The position numbers and the translations under genes are program-made. Shown piece after piece: positions 1 to 8,465 of a stretch of DNA of 40,242 nucleotides (its first letter is position 1; the number at the start of each line of letters is the position of its first letter). The notes beneath the pieces were generated by a model. The model saw only the letters and a list, made by a program, of their open reading frames with translations, was not told where the DNA came from and searched no databases. Source of the stretch: Zoogloea sp. (GTDB lineage: Bacteria; Pseudomonadota; Gammaproteobacteria; Burkholderiales; Rhodocyclaceae); NCBI GenBank assembly GCA_009026175.1, contig WBTZ01000031.1:1-40242 (forward strand). The letters run 5' to 3'.

Positions 1-490
1 TGAGGGTGCGGGTGAAGAAGTACCACAGCACCACCACCACCACGGCGGTGACGCCCAGCACCCACAGGCTCTGGGGCATCAGGGTGGCGCCGAGGATCTG
101 GATCGGCTCGTCGCCCGAGAAGGCCGGCAGGCTGAAGGTGCCCTTGCCGAGCCAGACCTGGATCAGGCCGCGGATCACCAGCGAAGCCCCGATGGTGATG
201 ATGATCAGGGTGACGGTCTCCGCCCCCTTGACCGGCTCGATGGCCAGTTTCTCCACCAGCACGCCGACCAGCGCCGGCACGAGGATCGCGAGCATCAGGG
301 CCAGGGGCAGCGGCAGGCCGGCCTTCGTGAAGAAGACCGCCAGCATGCCGCCGAGCATGATGAACTCGCCCTGGGCGAAGTTGATCACGTTGCTGGCGTT
401 GTAGATGAGGGTGAAGCCGAGGGCCGCCAGCGCATAAGTGGCACCGACCGTCACCCCCGAGAGCAGGAATTGCAGTAGTTGCGAGAACAT
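1..490 (-). CDS. LivH-type branched-chain/aromatic ABC transporter permease (partial)
   Basis: Only the first 163 or so codons are present; the gene runs off the left edge (family length is about 290). The N-terminus begins MFSQLLQFLLSGVTVGATYA and continues with NASNVINFAQGEFIMLGG, the signature of LivH-type inner-membrane permeases, with several hydrophobic segments. The ATG at 490 follows a GGAGG ribosome-binding site. LivH proteins form the channel of ABC importers for branched-chain amino acids, and related systems in aromatic degraders are associated with aromatic acids. The substrate here is unknown. The upstream promoter carries the same operator-like sequence as the phenol hydroxylase and hpaA/hpaR regulator region, so a role in aromatic uptake is inferred. 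The family is certain; the substrate is not. Confidence 0.9.
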   Translation of the reverse strand, partial: MFSQLLQFLLSGVTVGATYALAALGFTLIYNASNVINFAQGEFIMLGGMLAVFFTKAGLPLPLALMLAILVPALVGVLVEKLAIEPVKGAETVTLIIITIGASLVIRGLIQVWLGKGTFSLPAFSGDEPIQILGATLMPQSLWVLGVTAVVVVVLWYFFTRTL

Positions 491-609
491 CAGCAACCTC
501 CCCGCCTTGAGCCACACGCGCGACGCGTGGCCATACACATGCCGGTCATCTTGCCTCCTTTGGTTTGCCGATCCCATTTGTCCAGCGAAGATGTGGAACA
601 TGGGCTTTA

Positions 610-660
610 TTCACTAATATCGAAGCAAATTAAATCACTACGATGTTAGTGAGTCAACGG
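610..660 (-). promoter_or_regulatory. Sigma-70-like promoter of livH with two operator-like repeats
   Basis: Read on the minus strand, a -35 TTGACT (652-657) and a -10 TTTAAT (629-634) are exactly 17 bp apart. The spacer contains a perfect inverted repeat, on the plus strand TCACTACGATGTTAGTGA (636-653). A second copy of the half-motif lies in the opposite orientation at 610-625 (TTCACTAATATCGAAG). Nearly the same sequence occurs between hpaA and hpaR and upstream of dmpK. A repressor bound here would block RNA polymerase. That the binder is the MarR protein at 25936-26481 is inference. Confidence 0.65.
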
Positions 661-732
661 AGGCTGCGCATATATTTTCTGGTCGGGCCGGGAAGGCCCC
701 TGCCTGGCAGGTCCCCTGGGCGCCAGCCCCGC

Positions 733-770
733 CCAAAAAAAAATGCCCGGCCATCCACAGACGGCCGGGC
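733..770 (-). terminator. Rho-independent terminator of the aldehyde dehydrogenase gene
   Basis: An 8-bp perfect stem (GCCCGGCC at 745-752 with GGCCGGGC at 763-770) is followed on the minus strand by a run of nine T at 735-743. It lies about 55 bp after the stop codon of the aldehyde dehydrogenase gene. Confidence 0.9.
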
Positions 771-824
771 AAATGTCCGGGAGGCACCCCGGCACAGGGA
801 AAGACGATCCAATGAGCGTAAGGC

Positions 825-2249
825 TCAGCCCTTCATGATCTTCACCGTCTGCAGGGACAGGTACTCCTCCAGCCCGTAAGGACCGAACTCGACGCCGATG
901 CCGGACTGCTTCACCCCGCCAAAGGGCGCGTCGGGCTGGATGGCGCCGTGTTCGTTGATCCACACGCTGCCGCATTCGAGGCGCAGGGCCAGGGCCGCGG
1001 CGCGGGCGGTATCCGGCGACCAGATGGAGCCGCCGAGGCCATTGTCCGTGGCGTTGGCCTGGGCAATGGCGTCCTCCAGGTCGGTGTAGCGGATCACCGG
1101 CAGCGCCGGGCCGAACTGCTCCTCGTCCACCACGCGCATGCCGGCCCGGGCATCGGCGATGATGGTCGGGGCGTAGAAGTAGCCGTCCCCCTCCAGCGCA
1201 TGGCCGCCAGCGAGGATGCGGGCGCCCTTCTCCCGGGCGTCCTCGACCAGGGCCGCCACCAGCTTGCGCTGGGCCGGGTTCTGGATGGGGCCGAGCTGGG
1301 TGGCCGGATCGAGGCCGTCGCCCACCTTCACTTCGCCGGCCAGGCGCGCCAGTTCGGCGCACAGCTCGTCGTAGAGGGCGTCGGGCACATACAGGCGCTT
1401 GAGGCAGGCGCAGGTCTGCCCGTTGTTATGGAAGGCCACGCCGAAGAGCTTGGGAGCCACCGTCTTCGGGTCGGCGTCGGGCAGCACGATGCCGGCGTCG
1501 TTGCCGCCCAGTTCGAGGGTCAGCCGCTTCAGGGTGGCGGCGGCATTGCGCATGATGTGACGACCGGTCGGGGTGGAGCCGGTGAACACCATTTTGGCGA
1601 TGCCCGGGTGGCCGGACATGGCGGAACCCACCTCGGCGTCGCCGGTGATCACGTTGAGCACGCCCTTGGGCAGCACGCTATTGGCCAGTTCGACGAAGCG
1701 CAGGGTCGCCACCGGGGTCAACGAAGCGGGCTTGAGCACCACGGTATTGCCCGCCCGCAGGGCCGGCATGATGTGCCAGATGCAGATCATCAGCGGCCAG
1801 TTCCAGGGAGTGATGGAGCCGACCACGCCCAGCGGTTTGCGATGCACCTCGATACGCGCGTCAGCGTTGTCCTGGATCACGTCAACGGGGATGTCGAGGC
1901 TGGCGGTGACCCGGGCCCACGCGATGGCGCCGCCCACTTCCATGCCTGAGCCCACGTTGTTGAGACCGCCCAGGGGCTTGCCGGTCTCCTTGGTGACCAG
2001 CTCCATGAACTCGGGCATGTTGGCCTCGAGCAGGTCGGCCAGGCGCATCACGTAAGCACGGCGCTCGGCATCGGCCAGGCCGCTCCACGCCGGAAAGGCA
2101 GCACGGGCGGCGGCGACGGCCTGGTCCACATGGCTGGCGTCACCGGCGGCAACGGCCGCAAAGGGCTGGCCGGTGGCCGGGTTGACGACTTCGATGAGGT
2201 GGCCGGACTGCACCGGGGCACCGTCGATGATCATGTTGAAGGTCTGCAT
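825..2249 (-). CDS. NAD(P)-dependent aldehyde dehydrogenase
   Basis: A 474-residue protein of the ALDH superfamily, which oxidises aldehydes to acids with NAD(P). Visible motifs are TPWNWP (148-152), VFTGSTPTG (221-229, cofactor loop), the general base Glu246 in LELGGND and the nucleophile Cys280 in NNGQTC. The start at 2249 is preceded by AGGAG; the longer open frame upstream has no support. It follows an AraC-type regulator gene on the same strand with a gap of about 125 bp and ends in a strong terminator, so the two may form a unit. The substrate cannot be read from sequence. An aromatic aldehyde arising from toluene or cresol side-chain oxidation is plausible given the neighbours. Confidence 0.88.
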   Translation of the reverse strand: MQTFNMIIDGAPVQSGHLIEVVNPATGQPFAAVAAGDASHVDQAVAAARAAFPAWSGLADAERRAYVMRLADLLEANMPEFMELVTKETGKPLGGLNNVGSGMEVGGAIAWARVTASLDIPVDVIQDNADARIEVHRKPLGVVGSITPWNWPLMICIWHIMPALRAGNTVVLKPASLTPVATLRFVELANSVLPKGVLNVITGDAEVGSAMSGHPGIAKMVFTGSTPTGRHIMRNAAATLKRLTLELGGNDAGIVLPDADPKTVAPKLFGVAFHNNGQTCACLKRLYVPDALYDELCAELARLAGEVKVGDGLDPATQLGPIQNPAQRKLVAALVEDAREKGARILAGGHALEGDGYFYAPTIIADARAGMRVVDEEQFGPALPVIRYTDLEDAIAQANATDNGLGGSIWSPDTARAAALALRLECGSVWINEHGAIQPDAPFGGVKQSGIGVEFGPYGLEEYLSLQTVKIMKG

Positions 2250-2374
2250 GGAAAGCTCCTGGACGCGGTGTGAGTGCCCCGGAACAGACCGGGATCGTGC
2301 CGAGCAGTGTGGCCCAAGGCCTGCAAGACCGCTTGCCTCGCCGTGCACTCCGACAGGAGCAGAATGCAGTTTTG

Positions 2375-3325
2375 TCAGGTTCGCCGGCGCCAGGCGCTGG
2401 GCGTCTCCCTGAAACGGGCCTTGAACAGGCGGCTGAAGTGAGCGCTGTCGGCAAAACCGTGGGTCAGGGCGATCTCGGTGATGCTGTGATTGCGGTGAAC
2501 CGGATCGGCAAGCGCGGCCCTGCAGCGGTCAAGGCGGGCGTCCTGGATGAAGGCTGCCGGGGTGGTGCCAGCCTGATTGAAAAGGGCATAGACGGAACGC
2601 AGGGACAGGTGCAAGGCCTCGGCCAGCTCCTTCGGCCCCAGATCGGGATCGTCGAGGCGGCCTGCCACGAAGCGGGAGGCTTCTTGAAGGCGGCGGGCGC
2701 CACGGTCGACCGGCAGCAGGGCACTCCCCTGGACCGAGAGGGACTCCGACAGCAGCATGGCCATGGAGCGGGCCACAGCCTCGAAGCCTGCGGTGCCCGC
2801 CGCAAAAGCCGACTCGAATACCGACATCAGGGTGTACAGCGCAGCACGCGAGGCAGGATCAACCTCCAGGGCGCGGGCACAGAGCTGCTGGCCGAGGGCG
2901 CACCAGTCGGCGCAGACCTCGATGGGCATCAGCGCCACCGCGAATCGGGAATCGTCGGCAAAGCGGATGGTGTAAGGACGCCCCGTTTCGTAGACCGCCC
3001 ATTGCCCGGCCTCGAGCACCGAGCGATTGCCCCCCTGCTCTACCTCGCAGCGGCCGCCGGTCAGCCACAGGGCTTTCAGGTGGTTGTGCTCCGAGCGGGC
3101 GGCCTGGGCATCGGTCCGGCGCACCGCGTGGGCCTGGCTTGCCACCAGGGCCATGCGGGTCGTGCCCAGGTCGCGGCTGTCGATGCGGCCCCAGAACTCA
3201 CGCTTGAGCCCGGGCTCCACGTCGAGCGGCAGAAAACCCTCGCTCACCGCGTCGAGCCAGGCTCCCGGCGATGTGACGATGCGGCCGCCGGCAGCGCCAG
3301 ACGGGGGATGGGGATCAGTGATCAT
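2375..3325 (-). CDS. AraC-family transcriptional regulator (XylS/FeaR-like)
   Basis: A 316-residue protein with an N-terminal ligand-binding half (roughly 30-190) and a C-terminal AraC-type double helix-turn-helix (roughly 215-314). The end carries the family signature, with ITEIALTHGFADSAHFSRLF followed by ARFRETPSAWRR. The start at 3325 is chosen because AGGAGGAG lies just upstream; the ATG at 3346 has no ribosome-binding site. AraC proteins of this layout usually activate aromatic or aldehyde catabolic genes in response to a pathway compound. The likely target is the aldehyde dehydrogenase gene downstream. The effector is unknown. Confidence 0.88.
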   Translation of the reverse strand: MITDPHPPSGAAGGRIVTSPGAWLDAVSEGFLPLDVEPGLKREFWGRIDSRDLGTTRMALVASQAHAVRRTDAQAARSEHNHLKALWLTGGRCEVEQGGNRSVLEAGQWAVYETGRPYTIRFADDSRFAVALMPIEVCADWCALGQQLCARALEVDPASRAALYTLMSVFESAFAAGTAGFEAVARSMAMLLSESLSVQGSALLPVDRGARRLQEASRFVAGRLDDPDLGPKELAEALHLSLRSVYALFNQAGTTPAAFIQDARLDRCRAALADPVHRNHSITEIALTHGFADSAHFSRLFKARFRETPSAWRRRT

Positions 3326-3488
3326 GGCGGCGCTCCTCCTGCCCATGAAGCCGTGACGTCTCGTATCGGACGATTGCCGGCGAAGGGTTCCATGCTACCC
3401 GAGGCCACTCCGGCATGGAAAATACCGGCCATCCAGGACCGCCGCGCGGCGGGCCGCGGGGCAGGACGGCGAGCCTCCGGGGCCTGCA

Positions 3489-4100
3489 TCAGCCGCCCAG
3501 CCGTTCCATCATGCGCACCAGGTCCGGCAGGGAGCGGACCTTCATCTTGCGCATGATGTTGTGGCGATGGACCTTGATGGTCATCTCCGAGACGCCGAGT
3601 TCGGCCGCCGCCTGCTTGTTGAGGGCGCCGGCGATCATGAAGGTGATGACCTCGCGCTCGCGGCCGGTGAGGGATTCGTACTTGCTTCTCACCTCCCCCA
3701 CCTCGGCGGCCTCGTCGTGCGCCACGCGGCCCTGCTCGAGGGCGTGACGGATGGCCTCCAGCAGGTCCTCGTCGCGGAAGGGCTTGGAGAGGAACTCGAC
3801 GGCGCCGGCCTTCATCGCCCTGACGGCCATGGGGATGTCGCCATGGCCGGTGATGAAGATGACCGGCACCGGATCGCCCGCGGCCGCGAACTCGGCCTGG
3901 AGATCCAGTCCCGACAGGCCGGGCATGCGCACGTCCAGCACCAGGCAGGCATTGCTGCCGGAACGCGGATGCGCGAGAAACTCCGCTGCCGAGGCGAAGG
4001 TCTCCACGTGCAGGCCCACCGAGCGGATCAGGCTGCTCAGCGCCTCGCGCACGGACAGGTCGTCATCGACGACATAAACGGTGTCTGCGGCCTTGTTCAC
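3489..4100 (-). CDS. tmoT: TodT/TmoT-type response regulator
   Basis: A 203-residue regulator with an N-terminal receiver (VVDDD acidic pocket at 10-14, phosphoacceptor Asp56 in LVLDVRMPG) and a C-terminal LuxR/FixJ-type helix-turn-helix (about 140-203, LTGREREVITFMIAGALNKQ). A GTG start at 4100 is preferred because GAAGGAG precedes it; the ATG at 4127 has no ribosome-binding site. It follows the sensor kinase gene by 45 bp and is the last gene of the toluene monooxygenase operon, as tmoT is in Pseudomonas mendocina. It probably activates the tmoA promoter when phosphorylated by TmoS. The family assignment is firm; the symbol is by analogy. Confidence 0.88.
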   Translation of the reverse strand: MNKAADTVYVVDDDLSVREALSSLIRSVGLHVETFASAAEFLAHPRSGSNACLVLDVRMPGLSGLDLQAEFAAAGDPVPVIFITGHGDIPMAVRAMKAGAVEFLSKPFRDEDLLEAIRHALEQGRVAHDEAAEVGEVRSKYESLTGREREVITFMIAGALNKQAAAELGVSEMTIKVHRHNIMRKMKVRSLPDLVRMMERLGG

Positions 4101-4145
4101 ATCCCCTCTCCTTCCCTCCTCTTTCATCCAGCGCCGGTGCGCCTG

Positions 4146-7061
4146 TCACACGGCCGGGATGTTGAAGACGAACCGGGCGCCCGCCGGGACGGACCTGTCG
4201 AGCCACAGGCGCCCGCCGTGGTTCTCGACGATGGTCCGGCTGATGGCCAGCCCCATGCCCAGCCCGTCCTGCTTGGTGGAAAAAAATGCGTCGAACAGCT
4301 TGGCCTCCGCGCCGGCCGGGATGCCCGGCCCCTCGTCCTGCACCGCAAAGACCATCCCGCGGCTGGCGTCCTCGCTCACTTCGCTCACCTCGATGTGCAG
4401 CCGGTGGCCCCCGCCCGGATGGTCGCGCATGGCGTCCACGGCGTTGATGACCAGGTTCAGGATGACCTGCTGCAGTTGCACGGCGTCTGCATGCAGTTCG
4501 GGCAAGCCGGGCGGCAGGCTGACATCGACTTCGACCCCCGCATCCAGCAGCACCGTCTGCAGCATCAGCAGCAGCTCATCCAGCAGGCGCGGCACGGCGA
4601 TGCATTCGCGCCTGATCTCGCCGGCCCTCAGGAACTTGCGGATGCGGGTGATCACCCCGGCGGCCAGGGTTGCGTCGCGGTTGACCCGGTGCAGCGCCGC
4701 CGCGACTTCGTCATGGTTCGGCTCCGCCAGGGACAGCCAGCGCAGGGCCGCGTCGCTGTTGGTGATGACTGCCGAGAGCGGCTGATTGACCTCGTGGGCG
4801 ATGGAGGCCACCAGCTCGCCCATGGTGGTGAAGCGCGACACCCGGGCCAGCTCGGAGCGGGTGGCGGCGAGGGACTGCTCGCCCTCCTTCTTGGCGGTGA
4901 TGTCCTCGACGATCACCGCCAGCATCGGGCCCTCCTGGTCCACCGCGGGGATCCGCGAGGCGCAGACATTGGCCCACAGGAAGCCCCCGTGCTTCTTCTC
5001 GTAGCGCTTCTGGATCTGGTAGCTGGGCCGCACGCCATCGAACAGCCCCTGCACGTTCATCTCGGTCCGGTAGCGCTGGGATTCCTCGGTGATCTCGATC
5101 AGGTTGACCCCCAGGATCTCGCTGCGCGAGTAGCCCAGCATCTCCTGCAGGGCGGGGTTGGCGCTGAGGATGCGGCCGTCCCGGTCGGCCAGGGCGATGC
5201 CGACGGCGGTGTTCTCGTACAGGCCCAGCCAGCGGCGCTCGGAGACCTGCAGGGCGAGCAGGCTCTTCTGCAAGGTCTTGCGGCTGTCCACCAGGCCGTT
5301 GGTCAGCTCGCAGATGTCCGAGGCCTGGGAGTTCAGCTCCTTCTGCAGGATGTCCACGGTGCATTTCACCGCCACCAGGTTGCGCACCCGGGCCCGCAGC
5401 TCCTGGGGTGAGAACGGCTTGGTGACGTAGTCCTGGACCAACGCCTCGAGCAGGCTCTCGCGCAGCACGTCGTCGGCGCGGGCCGACAGCACCAGGATCG
5501 GCACCCGGGGGAAGTCCGGCGTGCCGCGCAGGGCGCGGATGAAGCGCTCGCCGTCGAAACGCGGCATCATCAGGTCGGTGATGATCAGGTCCGGCGGGTC
5601 TGCCAGGGCGGACGCCAGGGCGGCGGCGCCGTCCTCCTCGAGGCTCACGTTGTACTCGTCGATCAGCACGTCGAAGAGGAACAGGCGCAGGTCGGGGTTG
5701 TCCTCCACCACCAGCACCCGCGGCCGCCCGGCCCGGTTGGCCGGCAGGCGCATGTCCGGCAGGCCGGCAGTGCCGTGGCGGTAGTCCGGATGCAGCAGGG
5801 GCTCCTCGCCGGACTCCCGCACGAAGGCACCGTTGGGCGCCCGGATCGGGATTTCCACCTGGAAGATGGCCCCACCCCCGGGGGCGTCCACCACCACCAC
5901 GGTGCCGCCGTGGAGTTCGACGAACTCCTTGACGATGTTGAGCCCCAGGCCGCTGCCGGTCGTCCCCTGGCCGGCCTCGCCCTGGGTGAAGCGGTCGAAG
6001 ATCTGCGGCTTCATCGGGTCGGCCACGCCCGGCCCCGTGTCCTGGACGCTGACCAGGAAGCGGGCGTTCTGGATGCGCTCCAGGGTGCAGCTGATGCGCC
6101 CCCCTTCCGGCGTGAACTTGAAGGCATTGGCGAGCAGGTTGACCAGCACCCGGACGAACTTGACCCGGTCCACATCGGCGTACAGCTCGCTCTCGCCGCG
6201 CACCCTCAGCGTGATCGCGCGCTCCTCGGCGATCTCGGCAAAACTCGCGGCGATGTCCTGGGCCATGGCGGTGAGGTTGGCGCAGACATAGGCCATGGGC
6301 ATCCGGTCGGCATCGATGCGGGCCAGGTCGAGCAGATCGTTCACCTGCTGCAGCAAGGACTGGGCGTTGTGCTTGATGGTCTTGAGGCGGAACCTCTCCC
6401 GGTCGCCCAGGGCGGAGCCCTCCTTGAGCAGCTGGTCCACCGGCCCCAGGATCAGCGCCAGGGGGGTCCGCAATTCATGGCTGACGTTGGCAAAGAACTT
6501 GGTCTTGAAGCCGTCGATCTGCTTCAGCCGCTCCAGGGCGTTCTGCAGCTCGCCGTTCTTGCGCGTCAGCTCGGCGCTGATGGCGATCTTCTCGGTGATG
6601 TTCCGCCCCTCGGGCAGCAGGAAGGCCACCTCGCCGGCGTCGTTCATGATGGGCGTCAGGGAGAAATCGATGGAGATGGTCTTCTCGCCCTGCTGCTCGC
6701 CATAGACCTCGAAATCACAGCGCACGAAGCGGCCCTCGCGGGCCTCGACGATCATCTCGCGGACGCGGCTGCGCACCTCCTCCGACACCTCCCACCAGCG
6801 GGCATGCCAGAAGGGCCTGCCCACCACCTGCTCGAGGCACAGCCCCGCCCCGTCGAGGGCGGCCCGGTTGATCTCCAGCACGGTGCCATCCACATCCAGC
6901 AGGCCGAGGAACTGGTACATCGAGTCCAGGATGATCCGGGCCATCTTCTGGCGGCGGACATCGGGCGCATCGCCGGCGTCGAGGACGACCCCCCTGACGG
7001 AGGAGCGCCCCGCGACGGCGCCGGACGGATCAGAAGCGATAGGTGTAGTTGAGGGTTGCAT
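4146..7061 (-). CDS. tmoS: TodS/TmoS-type hybrid sensor histidine kinase with two kinase modules
   Basis: A 971-residue soluble sensor with no obvious membrane segment. Domains in order: PAS1 (about 40-160), kinase 1 (His195 in NVSHELRTP, ATP-binding NAFKFTPEGG, DTGPG, GSGLGL), receiver (Asp496 in ITDLMMP), PAS2 (about 605-730) and kinase 2 (His756 in SIAHEVNQPLSAV, then DEGPGIP and GLGMGLAIS). This is the rare TodS architecture and TodS length (about 978). TodS binds toluene in PAS1; the aromatic residues of that pocket appear to be kept (Phe51, Phe84, Trp89/Trp90). The start overlaps the end of the channel gene by 32 bp, which suggests translational coupling. Its partner is the regulator just downstream. 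Confidence 0.92.
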   Translation of the reverse strand: MQPSTTPIASDPSGAVAGRSSVRGVVLDAGDAPDVRRQKMARIILDSMYQFLGLLDVDGTVLEINRAALDGAGLCLEQVVGRPFWHARWWEVSEEVRSRVREMIVEAREGRFVRCDFEVYGEQQGEKTISIDFSLTPIMNDAGEVAFLLPEGRNITEKIAISAELTRKNGELQNALERLKQIDGFKTKFFANVSHELRTPLALILGPVDQLLKEGSALGDRERFRLKTIKHNAQSLLQQVNDLLDLARIDADRMPMAYVCANLTAMAQDIAASFAEIAEERAITLRVRGESELYADVDRVKFVRVLVNLLANAFKFTPEGGRISCTLERIQNARFLVSVQDTGPGVADPMKPQIFDRFTQGEAGQGTTGSGLGLNIVKEFVELHGGTVVVVDAPGGGAIFQVEIPIRAPNGAFVRESGEEPLLHPDYRHGTAGLPDMRLPANRAGRPRVLVVEDNPDLRLFLFDVLIDEYNVSLEEDGAAALASALADPPDLIITDLMMPRFDGERFIRALRGTPDFPRVPILVLSARADDVLRESLLEALVQDYVTKPFSPQELRARVRNLVAVKCTVDILQKELNSQASDICELTNGLVDSRKTLQKSLLALQVSERRWLGLYENTAVGIALADRDGRILSANPALQEMLGYSRSEILGVNLIEITEESQRYRTEMNVQGLFDGVRPSYQIQKRYEKKHGGFLWANVCASRIPAVDQEGPMLAVIVEDITAKKEGEQSLAATRSELARVSRFTTMGELVASIAHEVNQPLSAVITNSDAALRWLSLAEPNHDEVAAALHRVNRDATLAAGVITRIRKFLRAGEIRRECIAVPRLLDELLLMLQTVLLDAGVEVDVSLPPGLPELHADAVQLQQVILNLVINAVDAMRDHPGGGHRLHIEVSEVSEDASRGMVFAVQDEGPGIPAGAEAKLFDAFFSTKQDGLGMGLAISRTIVENHGGRLWLDRSVPAGARFVFNIPAV

Positions 7062-8406
7062 TGTCCTGGGAGTGGCTCACATGCATCGGCGCGGAGGTAT
7101 TGGGCAGGCTCGTATTGTCCATCCCGTCACTGAAGGCATGGGACCACGCAAAGTCCAGCCGGCTGGCCGGGGAGAAGGCATAGCCCAGGCCCGCGGACAG
7201 ATGCTTCTTCGGTGTGGCCGGGATAACGGCAAACAGGGTCGAGGCGCGCAGGGCCTGGGTGGCGTAGCGCAACCCGGCCCGCAGGGTGAGCTGCTCGCTC
7301 ACCTGGTAGGCGCCGCCCAGGGCCAGGATGGTCTGGTCCTTGTAGTCCTGGGGCAGGCGGATCTGCAGGTCGCCCCCCGCATCGGCCCCGAAAGCCACCT
7401 TGATGTCCTTCATGACACTCTTCCAATACACCTGCGACAGGTCGGCGGCAAGCAGCAGCTTCTCCGTGACCCGCTGGCTGACCCCGAGATTCAGGGTGGC
7501 CGGCATCTGGAAGTCCTGGATGCGGATCTTGCCCGCCAGGGGGATCTGCCCCGCCGCGCCATCGATCGCCGTGAGGGTCGCCCGGCCGGTCATGTCGGCC
7601 AGGTGGCTCTTGCTGGTGTAGGCGGCGCCCAGGGTCGTGTCATCCGTGGCCTGATAGACGAAGCCGATGCGCCCCGTGTAACCCCAGGCATCCACCCCGC
7701 TGGCCAGGGGCTGGTTCTTGGTCAGGCTGAAATGGGCCCCGCGCAGGTCGGGGAGCCCGCCCAGCACCGGGATCAGCGAGCCGGTGGCCCGCCCCGCGCC
7801 GATCAGGCTGCCGACCTGGTCAGCGCCCAGCAGCAGGTTCAGGTTCAGGCCCTGCCACATGGCATCGATGCTGCCGCCGATCGACAGCTTCTCGGTGGCC
7901 TTGAAACTGGCGGCGAAGGGAATATTCAGTACCAGCAGCCGGCTGGAGTTGTCGAGCCCGGTATCGAGCCCGCCGCTGGCCCGGGACAGGAAGCTGGAGC
8001 GGCCATACTCCGTGCCCAGGCCCCCCTGGGCAAAGGCGCCCACGCCGAAGGCCCATTCGCCGACCCGCCGGGTGAAGGCAGCCTCGGGGGCCGCGTAGGG
8101 GCCCCGGTTCCGGGAGTGATTGCCCGAGGAGGCCGACTCGCCGGTGGCCTTGTTGCGCACCTCGATGTCGGTGGTCACCAGGTCGAGACCCACCATGGCC
8201 TCGCTGCCCTCCTTCATCAGCGACAGGGTCGCCGGGTTGGTCATCATGCCGGCGGCTCCGGTGTCGATGGCCGTGGCCACGCCCCCCATGGCCCGCGACA
8301 CGGCGCCAAAGCCCTCAAGGCGGAACACGTCCGTGGCCCGGGCCGTCTGCGCCCCGCCCAGGCAGGCCAGGGCCACGGCGGCCGATACGATCTTCATTCT
8401 TGTCAT
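7030..8406 (-). CDS. tmoX: FadL/TodX-family outer-membrane hydrocarbon channel
   Basis: A 458-residue protein with an N-terminal signal peptide (cleavage probably after ARA, near residue 24) and the FadL-family start DVFRLEGFGAVSRAMGG, followed by GAAGMMTNPATLSLM. The end LNYTYRF, with a final Phe, is typical of outer-membrane barrels. TodX, TbuX and TmoX are passive channels that let toluene cross the outer membrane. It lies between the monooxygenase reductase gene and the toluene sensor gene, so uptake, oxidation and sensing are in one transcription unit. In P. mendocina tmoX precedes tmoA; here it follows tmoF. Confidence 0.9.
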   Translation of the reverse strand: MTRMKIVSAAVALACLGGAQTARATDVFRLEGFGAVSRAMGGVATAIDTGAAGMMTNPATLSLMKEGSEAMVGLDLVTTDIEVRNKATGESASSGNHSRNRGPYAAPEAAFTRRVGEWAFGVGAFAQGGLGTEYGRSSFLSRASGGLDTGLDNSSRLLVLNIPFAASFKATEKLSIGGSIDAMWQGLNLNLLLGADQVGSLIGAGRATGSLIPVLGGLPDLRGAHFSLTKNQPLASGVDAWGYTGRIGFVYQATDDTTLGAAYTSKSHLADMTGRATLTAIDGAAGQIPLAGKIRIQDFQMPATLNLGVSQRVTEKLLLAADLSQVYWKSVMKDIKVAFGADAGGDLQIRLPQDYKDQTILALGGAYQVSEQLTLRAGLRYATQALRASTLFAVIPATPKKHLSAGLGYAFSPASRLDFAWSHAFSDGMDNTSLPNTSAPMHVSHSQDNATLNYTYRF

Positions 8407-8465
8407 GTCTTCCCCTTTGGTGGAATTGCTGCCTGGCGCTTCTTTCCCCTGTCGTCGCAGGAGGT

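Noticed and set aside
3439-3452. GC palindrome CCGCCGCGCGGCGG as terminator of the tmo operon
   Set aside because: It has no loop and no T-run; such short GC palindromes are common by chance here.
3561-5411. A long open frame (616 codons) on the plus strand across the regulator and sensor genes
   Set aside because: It is antisense to tmoT/tmoS, its translation is low-complexity His/Gln/Gly/Leu-rich and matches no family, and long antisense frames are expected at this GC content.
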